Positions 1 through 9,170 are shown, counted from the stretch's first letter. The stretch: 64,000 nucleotides of DNA from JAEUKA01 sp044228505 (GCA_044228505.1 JBGAUT010000005.1:236962-300961); one strand, 5' to 3'. Notes: generated by a model not told the origin, from the sequence alone. Program-made: numbers and translations.

Positions 1-803
1 ACCTCTGCCGCCGCCCGAATTGCTGCCACCGGGTTCTTCAGCTCATGGGACAGGTCCGCCGCCAGCTTTTCGGCCAGGTGCCTTCCCTCTAGCTCGCGCC
101 GCATCGACTCCACCGCGTGGGTGAGGGTACGGACCTCGCGGCCAAAGGGCGGCGGCAGAACGGCCTGACGTTCGCCTTGAGCGATGCGCGATGCGGCCTG
201 GGTCAACCGCTCGATCGGCGATGCAATCGCTCGACCAATCAGCGCAGCAGCACTGGCGGTCGCTAGCACCAGCAGCAGTGTCAGGAGGGCGGCGCGTGAG
301 GCCACCTCGCGTAGAATCTGCCGAAAGCCGAGGCTTTCGCGGGATACCCGCACCGCACCGAGCACGGTTCCATCCACGCTTTTCAGCAGGGCCTGCTCGA
401 TGGGACGCTGCGGAATCGGTGGGCCGCTGGCCAGCAGTAGGTGTCCCGCTGGGTCGAGAAGCTCGATTCGCAGCCCCCCGGGGTGGACCTCGGCTAGCTG
501 TTGCAGCGACGGAACACGGGCCAGCTCCTGCGGTGACCGACCCGAGAGCGAAATCACCGAGGACAATAGCGCTGCTTCTTCGCGAGATACCTCGCCAAGC
601 AGGCGCGCAGCGCGCAGCTCCAGCCGCTGCACGGCGAGCAATCCGAGCAAGGCCGCAAAACCGCCGGAAACCGTCGCCATGGCCACGAAGACCTGCATCC
701 GAATCGACAGCCCATGTCGCACCGACCGCCACAGCCGCCACAGCATGAACGCCGCAAAGAGGCTGAGCAGCAGCGACGCGAAAAGTGGCAGATAAACATC
801 CAT
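1..803 (-). CDS. Sensor histidine kinase, C-terminus cut by window edge
   Basis: This is the N-terminal 267 residues of a membrane-bound two-component sensor kinase; the ATPase domain lies outside the window. Reading from ATG 803, a first membrane segment (about residues 5-22) is followed by an extracytoplasmic region, a second membrane segment (about 163-182), a HAMP linker and the start of a HisKA domain. The phospho-acceptor His is residue 253 in DLSHELKNPV. The HAMP-HisKA junction somewhat resembles CreC-type kinases, but this is only an impression. It is divergent from the gene at 849, with 45 bp between the two starts. The partner response regulator, expected next to it, is not visible. 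Confidence 0.85.
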   Translation of the reverse strand, partial: MDVYLPLFASLLLSLFAAFMLWRLWRSVRHGLSIRMQVFVAMATVSGGFAALLGLLAVQRLELRAARLLGEVSREEAALLSSVISLSGRSPQELARVPSLQQLAEVHPGGLRIELLDPAGHLLLASGPPIPQRPIEQALLKSVDGTVLGAVRVSRESLGFRQILREVASRAALLTLLLVLATASAAALIGRAIASPIERLTQAASRIAQGERQAVLPPPFGREVRTLTHAVESMRRELEGRHLAEKLAADLSHELKNPVAAIRAAAE

Positions 804-808
804 CGCAC

Positions 809-841
809 CACGCTACACCAAATCGGCGCTGTGGTAGCGTG
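809..841. promoter_or_regulatory. 8-bp inverted repeat between divergent starts
   Basis: A perfect inverted repeat has arms CACGCTAC (809-816) and GTAGCGTG (834-841), separated by 17 bp. It fills most of the 45-bp gap between the sensor kinase start (803) and the methyltransferase start (849). An arm-to-arm offset of about 25 bp puts both arms on a similar helix face, which would suit a dimeric regulator acting on both genes. A transcript-level hairpin is the alternative. No binding protein is known. Confidence 0.35.
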
Positions 842-848
842 ACGGCTC

Positions 849-1586
849 ATGAAGACCCCCTATGTGCGATGGTTCCTGCTGGCTGTGTTGCTCACCCCAC
901 GACTTGGCTGGGCCGACAAGGCTCCGCCACCCCGACCACAGGCTCACGATGGCCATCACGACGGTCATCACGGTGGTCACGAATCCGGTGGCGACAAGCC
1001 GATGGTTCATCGCTTCGAAGACCCAGCGAAGTGGTCCGCGGTTTTTGATGGTCCTGAGCGGGACGCCTGGCAGAAGCCGAAAGAGATTGTGAAGCGGCTC
1101 CAGATTGCGCCGGGGATGACGGTGGCAGACATTGGCGCGGGTACTGGCTACTTGATGCCGCATTTGGCTCAAGCGACCGGGGATAAGGGCAAGGTGCTGG
1201 CGATCGATATCGAGCCGAAGATGGTGCTACACCTCACGGATCGAGCGAAGAAAGCCAAGCTTGGTCAGGTGAGCGCGCAGCTTGGCGAGCCGAGTGATCC
1301 CAAGCTGACGGCGAGCAGTGTCGACAAGATCGTGCTTTTGGATACCTGGCATCACGTCCCGTCGCGGATTGCCTATGCAGAGAAGCTGTTCAAAGCGCTC
1401 AAACCCGGCGGAGCGGTCTACATCATCGACTTCACCAAAGAGTCGTCGCATGGGCCGCCGGTGAAGCATCGTCTAACCCCTGACGCGGTGATGCTTGATC
1501 TAAACACCGCCGGGTTTGTCAGCGAAGTGATGCAAGAGGAGCTTCCCGACCAGTACATCGTGGTCGGCAAAAAGGCGGCACCGTGA
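849..1586 (+). CDS. Secreted SAM-methyltransferase-like protein with His-rich linker
   Basis: This 245-residue protein has a class I methyltransferase fold. An apparent signal peptide covers residues 1-22 (MKTPYVRWFLL..GWADK) and is followed by a His-rich linker (about 32-45, repeated HHDGHH-type units). The Rossmann core follows: motif I VADIGAGTGYL (about 92-102), an acidic residue after the second strand (AIDIEP), and motif IV VLLDTWHHV. The closest family type is UbiE/COQ5-like proteins. Export is odd because SAM is cytoplasmic, so the protein may bind another ligand, or the leader may be a membrane anchor. A second exported methyltransferase-like protein lies at 40987. The His-rich stretch may bind metal. 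The downstream glycosyltransferase starts 39 bp later and may be co-transcribed. Confidence 0.75.
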   Translation: MKTPYVRWFLLAVLLTPRLGWADKAPPPRPQAHDGHHDGHHGGHESGGDKPMVHRFEDPAKWSAVFDGPERDAWQKPKEIVKRLQIAPGMTVADIGAGTGYLMPHLAQATGDKGKVLAIDIEPKMVLHLTDRAKKAKLGQVSAQLGEPSDPKLTASSVDKIVLLDTWHHVPSRIAYAEKLFKALKPGGAVYIIDFTKESSHGPPVKHRLTPDAVMLDLNTAGFVSEVMQEELPDQYIVVGKKAAP

Positions 1587-1625
1587 TCGTTTCCATAGTC
1601 GGCGGCGTCGTGATAAAGGCATGTC

Positions 1626-2351
1626 GTGAGCTTGTTTGAGCCTTCGCTGACCTTGGTCATTCCCGCCTTCAATGAAGCCGAGAACCTAAAGGTGGTCTTG
1701 CCCGAGGCGCTGCGCTACATCGCTGAGCGCTGCGTCAACTGCCAGATCCTCCTCATCGACGATGGTTCAAGTGATGAAACCGGCAAACTGGCGGCCGAGT
1801 TTGCGGCGCAAAATCCGGAGCGGATGCGCGTCCTTACCCATCCCCACAACCAGGGACTGACGGCAGCGCTGCGGAGTGGTTTCTTCGGTGCTCACAGCGA
1901 GCTGGTGACGTGGATTCCCGCCGACGGCCAGATTGCGCTCACCGAGCTAGACAAGATGCTGCGGGCCTATCGCGGTGAAGATCTGCTGCTGACCACCTAT
2001 CGGCATCGTCCTGATGGGCTGTGGCGAGCGACGATGTCCAAGACGGTGCGGCTGCTGGTTCGGGCCGCGACCGGATTTGCCGATCGATTGGAAGGTCCGT
2101 ATCTGTTTCGGCGGGCGCTTATCGACGAGCTTCACCTGGTCTGCAATCGCTCGGCGGGCTCGATCGGACTGGAGATCGCGGCCAAGAGCCGCTCGCTCGG
2201 CAAGCGCATTGGCTCGACCGAGATTGAGTGTCTACCGAGGCTGTCAGGACGCAGCAAGGTCGCGGATCTGCGCAACATCGTGACCTATGTGGGTGAGATC
2301 TGGCGGATTCATCAGTCGCAAAAAGAGCTCCTGAAGAATCGTCAGAAGTAG
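1626..2351 (+). CDS. Family 2 glycosyltransferase
   Basis: This 241-residue GT-A fold glycosyltransferase begins at a GTG at 1626; the nearby ATG at 1621 is out of frame and stops at once. The N-terminus TLVIPAFNEAENL and the nucleotide-binding DDGSSD (residues 45-50) are typical of GT2 enzymes. The metal-binding acidic site appears as PADGQ (about 100-104). The closest relatives are dolichol/polyprenyl-phosphate sugar transferases, but there are no C-terminal membrane helices, so it should be soluble or peripheral. The sugar donor and acceptor cannot be read from the sequence. Its 3' end overlaps the convergent TonB receptor gene by 10 bp. Confidence 0.85.
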   Translation: MSLFEPSLTLVIPAFNEAENLKVVLPEALRYIAERCVNCQILLIDDGSSDETGKLAAEFAAQNPERMRVLTHPHNQGLTAALRSGFFGAHSELVTWIPADGQIALTELDKMLRAYRGEDLLLTTYRHRPDGLWRATMSKTVRLLVRAATGFADRLEGPYLFRRALIDELHLVCNRSAGSIGLEIAAKSRSLGKRIGSTEIECLPRLSGRSKVADLRNIVTYVGEIWRIHQSQKELLKNRQK

Positions 2352-4552
2352 AGCGTGGCGCGGCCTTGAACGTTTAGCGGCGAGCCGGGGGTGAAGTGTA
2401 TGTCCTCGCAGCCGATGAAGTTGCCGTCTGGATGGGTCTGGACGCGGGTGCCGTGCGGGCAAGCGCTGGCGGGCGGCGGGGCACTGGTCGGTGGCTCGCT
2501 GCGAAGGCGAGACGTGGTGGCAAATTGCGCGGCGCGGTAGCGGCTGTCGGTGAGGTTTTCGACAGACAGTCCGACCTCGATGAAGCGCCAGCGATAGCCG
2601 ACGAAGGCATCCAGCAGGTACGAGCCTTGGGCTTGCAGAAACTCGTCTTCGGTCGCCGGGCGGGGGCCGACGCCGGTGAAGCGAAGTGAGCTGCGCAGTC
2701 CAAAGTGGGTCATCACCGATAGCCCGGAGGCAATGGTGAAGCGGGGGGCGAGTGCCACTGCGGTGCCATTGCCGGCGTTTTGGCGAAATCGAGCATCGTT
2801 CCAGGTGAAGTCGACATCGGCGAACAGCCAATCGGTGATGCGCAGTCTGGCTTCGACTTCGCAGCCGAGTCGGCGGGTTGCGCCAGCGTCCTCTGTGACG
2901 CCCTCATCGCCAACCCAGACCAGCTCGCTGTCCAAGTCGAGACCCCACAAGCTCGCGGCTAGATCGAGTCGCTGAAACAGTCGCGTCCGAGCCCCTACTT
3001 CATAGCCCAGGGCGGGCGTGAGCGGTGTCACGGGATCTACGGTGCGAATCACTCCGCGTGCATCGTTCGAGTGAAAGCCTCGTCCGAAGTTCACAAACAG
3101 ATCCACCACGCGGTGCGGAGATATCACCAGCGTTGCCTTGGGACTGAGTAGCATGTCTCCGCGCACTCCGGAGCTGGCATCGCCCTGGGTGGCCAGCGCT
3201 TCGCGTCGATCGCTCACGTCGAAGCTGAAGTAGTCGGCTCGCAGTCCCACGATCAGTCGTACCCAGCGAGACAGTGAAACTTCCTCTTTCGCATACAGAG
3301 CCAGGCTGGATTCCCGAATATCGTGCTCGACCACCGGGGAAAGTCGCTCTCTGTTCTGTTGGTAGTACAGGCTGTTGTGAATGTCATCGAAGCGGGCCGA
3401 GACTCCGATGCTGCTGTCGAAGGTCAGCCACCGCCAGCGCATCCTTCTGCGATAGGTTGCGCGCAGTCCACCCAGGTAGCGCTCATCTCCCTGTTCGATT
3501 CCGTCACCGTGTATCGGATCACGCGAAAACAGGGTGAAGTTTGACAGCAGCGTGAAGGTGTAACGCGAGACGAAGACCAGCGCAGTCAGCTCGTTTTTGT
3601 CGTCGCGAACTTGGTATGAAAGGGAGAGGTTTTGACGCGCCGAGTTGCCGCCCTCGGTCGGATCGATGTTCCCAAAGAAGTCGAGTCGTCCGGCATCGAC
3701 TTCGCGCAGCGGAAGCTGTCCGGACGCATACCAGTCACCGCCATAGCTCGACACCGCGATCGAGATCGATGAGCCTGGCGACAGATCGTAGGTCAGTTTG
3801 GCAAAGAGGTTGTACTTCTTGAAGCGCTCCGGGTTTTCAAACGGTCCGTTCGAGTAGCTGCCTTCGCCAACAATCAGTGTTCGTAGTTTGCCAAAGGTTT
3901 TACTCGCAGCGACGACAGTTCGGATGGTGTCAAACCTGCCCCCTTGCACCGAGACAAAGTTTTCTGGGAGTCCGCTTTTTGTGACCAGATTGATGGCTCC
4001 TGCGGTGGCGAAGTCACCGAGTTCGCTAAAGTACGGTCCTTTGACCACCTCGATTCGTTCGATAAGCTCGGGAATGATCCAGTTGGTGTCGGCGTACCCT
4101 TGACCGTGTGCGTGCGACACCATGTTGATGGGAATTCCATCGAGCGTCAGCGCGATATCGGTTCCGTGATCGGCATCGAAGCCCCGCAGAAGGTACTGAT
4201 TGGCTTTGCCACCTCCGGCATGCAAAACGGTGATAAGGCCCGGCGCAACCCGCAGTAGGTCTCCGACCCGTTGCATGGGACGCAGTCGGAGCTCTTGCTC
4301 GCGAACGGTCAGACTCGAAGCTGCCGACATCGGCTTGTCTGCCATCACCATCGTCGTAAAGCGGCGATCTGGCGTTGGCTCTGGTGCTGGTGCTGACTCT
4401 GGAATTGGGTCTGATTTGAGGTCGAGCTTTGGTTCGGAGTCGGTGGTTTCTGAACGTTGCGCCCACGTCACTCGTAGTGGTGCGAGCGCAAGAAGTAGTG
4501 GAACGGCGCGCAATAACATGCGTGTTATGCGCATAATATCATGACGAGGCAT
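2342..4552 (-). CDS. TonB-dependent outer-membrane receptor
   Basis: This 736-residue protein is a TonB-dependent active transporter of the outer membrane. ATG 4552 is supported by a GGGGAG Shine-Dalgarno six bases upstream. A signal peptide ends near residue 31 (..RVTWAQ). The plug domain (about 75-195) has the usual QYLLRGFDADHGTDIALTLD and IERIEVVKGP blocks. The 22-strand barrel follows and ends in the aromatic residue expected for BAM recognition (..ATLYF). No clear TonB box is visible in the Pro-rich stretch after the signal peptide. The substrate is not shown, but the co-directional His/Asp-rich membrane protein 76 bp upstream favours a metal or metallophore. The end overlaps the convergent glycosyltransferase by 10 bp. 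Confidence 0.92.
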   Translation of the reverse strand: MPRHDIMRITRMLLRAVPLLLALAPLRVTWAQRSETTDSEPKLDLKSDPIPESAPAPEPTPDRRFTTMVMADKPMSAASSLTVREQELRLRPMQRVGDLLRVAPGLITVLHAGGGKANQYLLRGFDADHGTDIALTLDGIPINMVSHAHGQGYADTNWIIPELIERIEVVKGPYFSELGDFATAGAINLVTKSGLPENFVSVQGGRFDTIRTVVAASKTFGKLRTLIVGEGSYSNGPFENPERFKKYNLFAKLTYDLSPGSSISIAVSSYGGDWYASGQLPLREVDAGRLDFFGNIDPTEGGNSARQNLSLSYQVRDDKNELTALVFVSRYTFTLLSNFTLFSRDPIHGDGIEQGDERYLGGLRATYRRRMRWRWLTFDSSIGVSARFDDIHNSLYYQQNRERLSPVVEHDIRESSLALYAKEEVSLSRWVRLIVGLRADYFSFDVSDRREALATQGDASSGVRGDMLLSPKATLVISPHRVVDLFVNFGRGFHSNDARGVIRTVDPVTPLTPALGYEVGARTRLFQRLDLAASLWGLDLDSELVWVGDEGVTEDAGATRRLGCEVEARLRITDWLFADVDFTWNDARFRQNAGNGTAVALAPRFTIASGLSVMTHFGLRSSLRFTGVGPRPATEDEFLQAQGSYLLDAFVGYRWRFIEVGLSVENLTDSRYRAAQFATTSRLRSEPPTSAPPPASACPHGTRVQTHPDGNFIGCEDIHFTPGSPLNVQGRATLYF

Positions 4553-4628
4553 GGTACACTCCCCGATGCTGGGCGCACCACTCCCAATGCAGCGGAGTGG
4601 AAGTCCGCAGCTACGCGTTGGCTTGTCT

Positions 4629-5219
4629 TTACAGAAGTGAAAAGGAGACTAGGCAGGGTGGGGCGCGGGCACCGAGAGGGCCAGCCTGATGCCGGCTTGG
4701 GTGCTGATCCTCACCCAGCAGCGTCATGGGGAGTCGATGAAGGAGGGCGCAGAGCGGAACCGTGATAGCCAGCGAACGGATGAGATAGCTGCTGGCAAAG
4801 TGAGCCAAGCTGCCGCGTCCGTGCTCTAGCGGAGAGGGGGAATCATCGTCGTCATGCTCGTGGTCGTCGTCCCGTTCGTGGTGATTGTCGTGGTGCTCGT
4901 GGTCGTCGTGGTGCTCGTGGTCATGACCGTGGTGATAGTGGATGCCGCCCGAATCGTGGTCGTGATCATCGCTATGCCAAACGAGGTGTAGACCGGGCCC
5001 GACTACCATTGCGAGCAGGTAGCACAGCACGGCTAGCCAGCAACTCGCGAGCGTGCGAGGATGGTGTGCGCACAAGGGAGTGCCTAGCGGCCGCGCCGAG
5101 AAGGGGGGCGGAGCAGACCATTTGCGATGAGGGTCACGGTGATAAGAAGCAGGCTCCACAGACTGCGTACAAGCTGCCGCATAACCTGCGCTGTAACACA
5201 GGACGATCGGCAGAACCAT
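4629..5219 (-). CDS. His/Asp-rich membrane protein, possible metal-handling partner of the TonB receptor
   Basis: This protein of up to 196 residues has one strong hydrophobic segment (about 57-80), then a very His/Asp/Glu-rich stretch (82-126, with dozens of His and Asp), an amphipathic segment (138-165) and a C-terminal GPLGARAPP motif (180-188). A TM segment, His-rich loop and terminal RAPP-type motif recall DUF2946-like proteins found next to metal-related TonB receptors; this is recollection and not a search result. The start is uncertain. ATG 5219 gives a long polar leader, and a TTG near 5075 directly before the membrane segment is a credible alternative. It is probably co-transcribed with the receptor downstream and could buffer or sense a divalent metal at the envelope. 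Confidence 0.6.
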   Translation of the reverse strand: MVLPIVLCYSAGYAAACTQSVEPASYHRDPHRKWSAPPPFSARPLGTPLCAHHPRTLASCWLAVLCYLLAMVVGPGLHLVWHSDDHDHDSGGIHYHHGHDHEHHDDHEHHDNHHERDDDHEHDDDDSPSPLEHGRGSLAHFASSYLIRSLAITVPLCALLHRLPMTLLGEDQHPSRHQAGPLGARAPPCLVSFSLL

Positions 5220-5314
5220 GACTCATCGCGAACCGAAGGTTGCCTGGATGCGGGGCTCTATGCGGCACTGTGGATGCTGAAGCGAGCCTCAACAGACGAT
5301 TGGTGAGACCCGAG

Positions 5315-7516
5315 ATGACGACAGATCCAAGTGGACGTAATTTACCGATTTTGCCGCTGCGGAATACGGTTTTGCTACCTGGCAGTGTGATGCCCAGCCG
5401 GGTCAGCCGGACCAAGGGCATTGCCCTGATCGAGGACGCGTTGGCGGGCGGGCAGCTGGTCGGCGTGGTCGCGCAGCGTGAGTCTGCAGTGGACGATCCG
5501 GGCAAGGCAGAGCTCTATCAAGTGGGAACCATCGCGAAGCTGTCGCGCTTGCCGGGCGCACCAGCTGAGCTGATCGTCCTGCTGCAGGGGATTTCGCGCT
5601 TTCGGATCGTGGACATTGGGCAGACGACTCCCTATCTATCGGCCTACGTCGAGGATCTGCCAGATGTGGAAGGAGACAAGCAGGAGAGCGACAGACTCTT
5701 TGCGCAGATGCAATCGTTGGCAAAGACCGTGATCCAGCAGCTTGTTGCTGAACCACAAGCGGCGCTCGAGATGATTGCGACCATGGATAACTTGGCAGAC
5801 CTTGCCTCGCTGATGGGCGCAAATTTGGATGTACCGACGATCGAAAAGCAGCGCGTGCTCGAAACCACGAATACTGCCAGGCGAGCCCAGTTGGTGATGG
5901 GTCTGCTGGAGCGAATGCGCAAGGGCGCGACACCGGAAGCCGAGCAGCCACCAGCACCGTACTTTGTCGCAAAGCCACTGTCGCGGGCAGCGTTCCTGGC
6001 CAAGGCAGCGGAGCTAGGCTGGATCTTTGCGGATCGGACTCCGTGCACGGTGGAATCCCCCGAGATGCTGACGTTCCGGGCCGGAGACGAGCTGGTTAGC
6101 TATCAACAGGAGCCATTTTTGGATCTGAGCATGCTGCTGGTTGCTCCCACAACGGCTGGTCATGCACAGGTCGTAGCAACCGAACTTCCAGTGCTCTGTG
6201 CGGAACAAGTCATCCAGGGCATGCCTTTGGAGACGGACGCTGCGGATCGGCTAAGCCAGCTTGCGATCTTGTTTGGTCTTCATGCGAGCCGGTCCGACCG
6301 ACTGGCGCTGGACGGGCTTCATGCGCAGCTTCACCAGCTACTCGGTCGTGCGGATGCTGAGGCTTGCTTCTTTGCGTCGGTGGCCATTTCTGCATTGGGT
6401 ACCTGCGAAGCGTGCCACCAGATCTTGGCGGAACAGATCGTGCGGGTGCCTGAGCCGCGATTCTGTGACTTCACTTCGTCGTGGATGCAGCGATGCGTCA
6501 CTCCTCGAATCGCCGAATGGCAAGCCCGCTTTCGTCTGCTCAGCCCATCCACGCGGATCTGGCGGGTTCCGGAGCACACCAATCATCGTGAGGTGTTGCG
6601 CGCTCTGTGGGCCGCTGGATATGTGCCGATGGAGTTTCGATCGCATGAGCTGTCTGGTCTGCCGTTTCGCGAGCAGCACTGGTTTTCTCCTGACGGAGCG
6701 TGTCGCGTTCTGTATCAGTTCACGATCGAATCGCCGATCCCCTTGCGCTTGATCCAGGCGGAAGGTCACGGGCCGGAGCGAGTCGGTCGCGACCTGGCGC
6801 AAGTAGGCTGCGGGCTGCTGGGGCTCGACGATCTATTGGCGAAATTGGCGTCACTGACGAGTGGTACGCAGGTCATCGAAGCCATTGCGCAGATCATGCA
6901 GACCGCGCTGCCCGAGGATGCCGATCGCGTGGTGGCTGCCTTGGATCCGCTGTGCACGCATCCTGATCCACGGGTGTTGGTGACACTACTTGAAGCGGTC
7001 GAGGAAGGGCAGTGGTCGCAAGCCGGGCCTCTGCTCACACGGCTGACGGCCTCGAAGTATGCGAGGATTGCGGACTCTGCCAGCTACCTTCAGGAGACGC
7101 TCGAGTTAGAACCGTCGGCGGCGGCGAACGGCAGACGGCGGTGGCCTGCGGACAGTCAGCCGGAAACCCTCCTGTTTGTTCCGAGCTTGGATCGGAGCGC
7201 GCTGCTGCGGGCCCTAGGGAAGTGTCTGTTTATTCGATGGAATCCGGATACAGAGGGCGCACAGTTGGCAGAGCTATGTCTGCGATCCAGCGATGGGAAT
7301 ACTTCGATTCGAGTGATTCTCGATGGCGTAGCCCGGGGTCAGGTTGTCTGTCTGTCTGGCGGCTCTCGCACGGTGTTTCACGAGCGCCTTCGTCGGGCTC
7401 GCCTGAGTCCGTGGACCCGTCAAGAAATTGAGGAGCAGCTAGCGTGCGGCGAAGAGAGCAGCCGAGAGGAATGGTTGATTCGTCGGCGAGCGCTAGAGCG
7501 GATCGAAATTCGGTAG
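5315..7516 (+). CDS. Lon N-terminal (substrate-binding) domain protein with large unknown C-terminus
   Basis: From ATG 5315 the product is 733 residues. Residues 8-205 match the Lon protease N-terminal domain (NLPILPLRNTVLLPGSVMP; VGTIAKLSRLPG; LLQGISRFRI). A canonical Lon continues with an AAA+ ATPase and a Ser-Lys peptidase, but neither is present: there is no Walker A, no Walker B and no catalytic Ser/Lys signature. The remaining roughly 520 residues are an unrecognised globular, alpha-rich region with several Cys and Trp residues. An ORF extension to 5240 exists, but the MTTDPSGRNLPILPLRN start fits the Lon fold boundary. It probably acts as a substrate adaptor or protein-interaction module rather than a protease. 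Confidence 0.75.
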   Translation: MTTDPSGRNLPILPLRNTVLLPGSVMPSRVSRTKGIALIEDALAGGQLVGVVAQRESAVDDPGKAELYQVGTIAKLSRLPGAPAELIVLLQGISRFRIVDIGQTTPYLSAYVEDLPDVEGDKQESDRLFAQMQSLAKTVIQQLVAEPQAALEMIATMDNLADLASLMGANLDVPTIEKQRVLETTNTARRAQLVMGLLERMRKGATPEAEQPPAPYFVAKPLSRAAFLAKAAELGWIFADRTPCTVESPEMLTFRAGDELVSYQQEPFLDLSMLLVAPTTAGHAQVVATELPVLCAEQVIQGMPLETDAADRLSQLAILFGLHASRSDRLALDGLHAQLHQLLGRADAEACFFASVAISALGTCEACHQILAEQIVRVPEPRFCDFTSSWMQRCVTPRIAEWQARFRLLSPSTRIWRVPEHTNHREVLRALWAAGYVPMEFRSHELSGLPFREQHWFSPDGACRVLYQFTIESPIPLRLIQAEGHGPERVGRDLAQVGCGLLGLDDLLAKLASLTSGTQVIEAIAQIMQTALPEDADRVVAALDPLCTHPDPRVLVTLLEAVEEGQWSQAGPLLTRLTASKYARIADSASYLQETLELEPSAAANGRRRWPADSQPETLLFVPSLDRSALLRALGKCLFIRWNPDTEGAQLAELCLRSSDGNTSIRVILDGVARGQVVCLSGGSRTVFHERLRRARLSPWTRQEIEEQLACGEESSREEWLIRRRALERIEIR

Positions 7517-7538
7517 TCTTGGTAAGGGCGGCGCAGGC

Positions 7539-8975
7539 TTACTTGGCCCACTCGGAGTGGAAGGTGCCCGGCTGGTCGGTTCGCTCGTAGGTGTGCGCCC
7601 CGAACAGATCGCGCTGACACTGAATCAAGCTCGCGGGCAGGCGGTTTTGTCGAATGGTGTCGTAGTAAGAGAGTGCTCCTGCCATCGCCAGCGTTGGAAC
7701 GCCGTGCTCTGCGGCCAAGCCGATGACCCGTCGCCAAGCCGTCTGACGACCTTTGAGCTCCTCGGCGAAGCTGGGATCGAGCAGCAGGTTGGCAAGCTGG
7801 GCATCGCGATCGAACGCGGCCTTGATGCGCGACAGAAACTGGGCGCGGATGATGCAGCCACCTCGCCAAATCGCGGCAATCTCGCCCAGTGGCAGGTTCC
7901 AACCTCGGGTCTGCGAAGCCACTTGCAGGAGCTGGAGCCCTTGCGCATACGAGCAGGCCTTGCTGGCATACAGTGCGGCACGGGCATCGTCGATGAGCTG
8001 GCGGCGGGCTTCGGCACCGAGCGGCTGCGGAGTCGGACCGGCCAGCTTGCCACTGGCTGCGATCCTCGCCGCTTTCTGTGACGACAGCACACGAGCATCA
8101 ACCGCGCTCGCGATCACCGGAATCGGCACACCCAGCTCAATCGCATCGAGGACCGTCCACTTGCCGGTGCCCTTCATTCCCGAGGTATCGAGTACCTTGT
8201 CGATCAGCTCGCCGTTCCCATCGGGATCAGGGGTGCGGAAGATGCGAGCGGTGATCTCGATCAGAAACGATTGCAGCTCACTAAGATTCCAGGCCGAAAA
8301 GACCTCCGACAGCTCAGCGTTCGAGAGTCCGCCTACACGGCGCAGGATGTCGTAGGTTTCGGCGATGAGCTGCATGTCGCCATACTCAATGCCGTTGTGG
8401 ACCATCTTGACGTAGTGGCCCGCGCCACCAGGTCCGATGTAAGTGACACACGGTCCGCCGTCGGTGCCATCGACTTGGGCCGAGATCTTTCGCAATACCT
8501 CGGCCAGCGAGTCGAACGCCTCACGCGGACCTCCGGGCATCAGCGATGGACCGTGCCGCGCCCCTTCTTCGCCGCCAGAGACGCCCATGCCCAGGTAATG
8601 AATCCCGTGGGGCAATAGCTCGCGAGCGCGGCGCTCGGTGTTGGTGAAGTGTTCGTTGCCGCCATCGACAATCATGTCACCGGGTTCGAGCAGCGGCTGC
8701 AGTCGAGAAATGGTGTCATCGACAGGCTGGCCAGCCTTCACCATCATGATGATCCGGCGCGGACGCTTCAGCGAGGCCACCAGCTCTTCAGCGGTACGTG
8801 CTCCATAGGTCTGCCCAAAGCCCTCGCGCTGAGCTCTGTTCAAAAAGGCATCGATGCGATCGCTGGTGCGATTATGAACCGCAACCGAAAAGCCCTTTTC
8901 GAGCATGTTGAGCGCGAGGTTTTCCCCCATGACCGCCAGCCCGATTAGTCCGACGTCGTACCGAGTCTCACTCAT
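7539..8975 (-). CDS. gnd: 6-phosphogluconate dehydrogenase, decarboxylating
   Basis: This enzyme catalyses 6-phosphogluconate + NADP+ to ribulose 5-phosphate + CO2 + NADPH in the oxidative pentose phosphate pathway. At 478 residues it is the long, dimeric form. Visible blocks are the nucleotide-binding GLIGLAVMGENLALN, then VDGGNEHFTNTERR, GVSGGEEGARHGPSLMPGG, and the catalytic Lys-containing KMVHNGIEYGDMQ. ATG 8975 is preferred because AAGGAG lies at a good distance upstream; an in-frame ATG six bases earlier is too close to that site. The gene converges on the Lon-domain gene with 22 bp between the stops. Confidence 0.97.
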   Translation of the reverse strand: MSETRYDVGLIGLAVMGENLALNMLEKGFSVAVHNRTSDRIDAFLNRAQREGFGQTYGARTAEELVASLKRPRRIIMMVKAGQPVDDTISRLQPLLEPGDMIVDGGNEHFTNTERRARELLPHGIHYLGMGVSGGEEGARHGPSLMPGGPREAFDSLAEVLRKISAQVDGTDGGPCVTYIGPGGAGHYVKMVHNGIEYGDMQLIAETYDILRRVGGLSNAELSEVFSAWNLSELQSFLIEITARIFRTPDPDGNGELIDKVLDTSGMKGTGKWTVLDAIELGVPIPVIASAVDARVLSSQKAARIAASGKLAGPTPQPLGAEARRQLIDDARAALYASKACSYAQGLQLLQVASQTRGWNLPLGEIAAIWRGGCIIRAQFLSRIKAAFDRDAQLANLLLDPSFAEELKGRQTAWRRVIGLAAEHGVPTLAMAGALSYYDTIRQNRLPASLIQCQRDLFGAHTYERTDQPGTFHSEWAK

Positions 8976-9170
8976 CCGCATCGTCTCCTTGCATCGTGAC
9001 GCTAGCCGACAACATATCACGCAGCCGAACGGCGCACGCGTGCCTGTTTGTGTCGATCCGTGGGAATCTCTGGTGGGTTTTGGGTCGACATTTGACTACT
9101 TCGCTCGTCGGCGATTGTCGCAGGTGTGTGGCCATACATTGGACCAAAAACGTGCTACCATCGCAGCACG

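Noticed and set aside
4512..4536. Two overlapping near-palindromes (including TTATGCGCATAA, 4525-4536) resembling a metal-regulator operator
   Set aside because: They fall within codons 6-14 of the TonB receptor, whose ATG at 4552 has a good Shine-Dalgarno sequence, so an operator here is unlikely; chance or codon effects are simpler.
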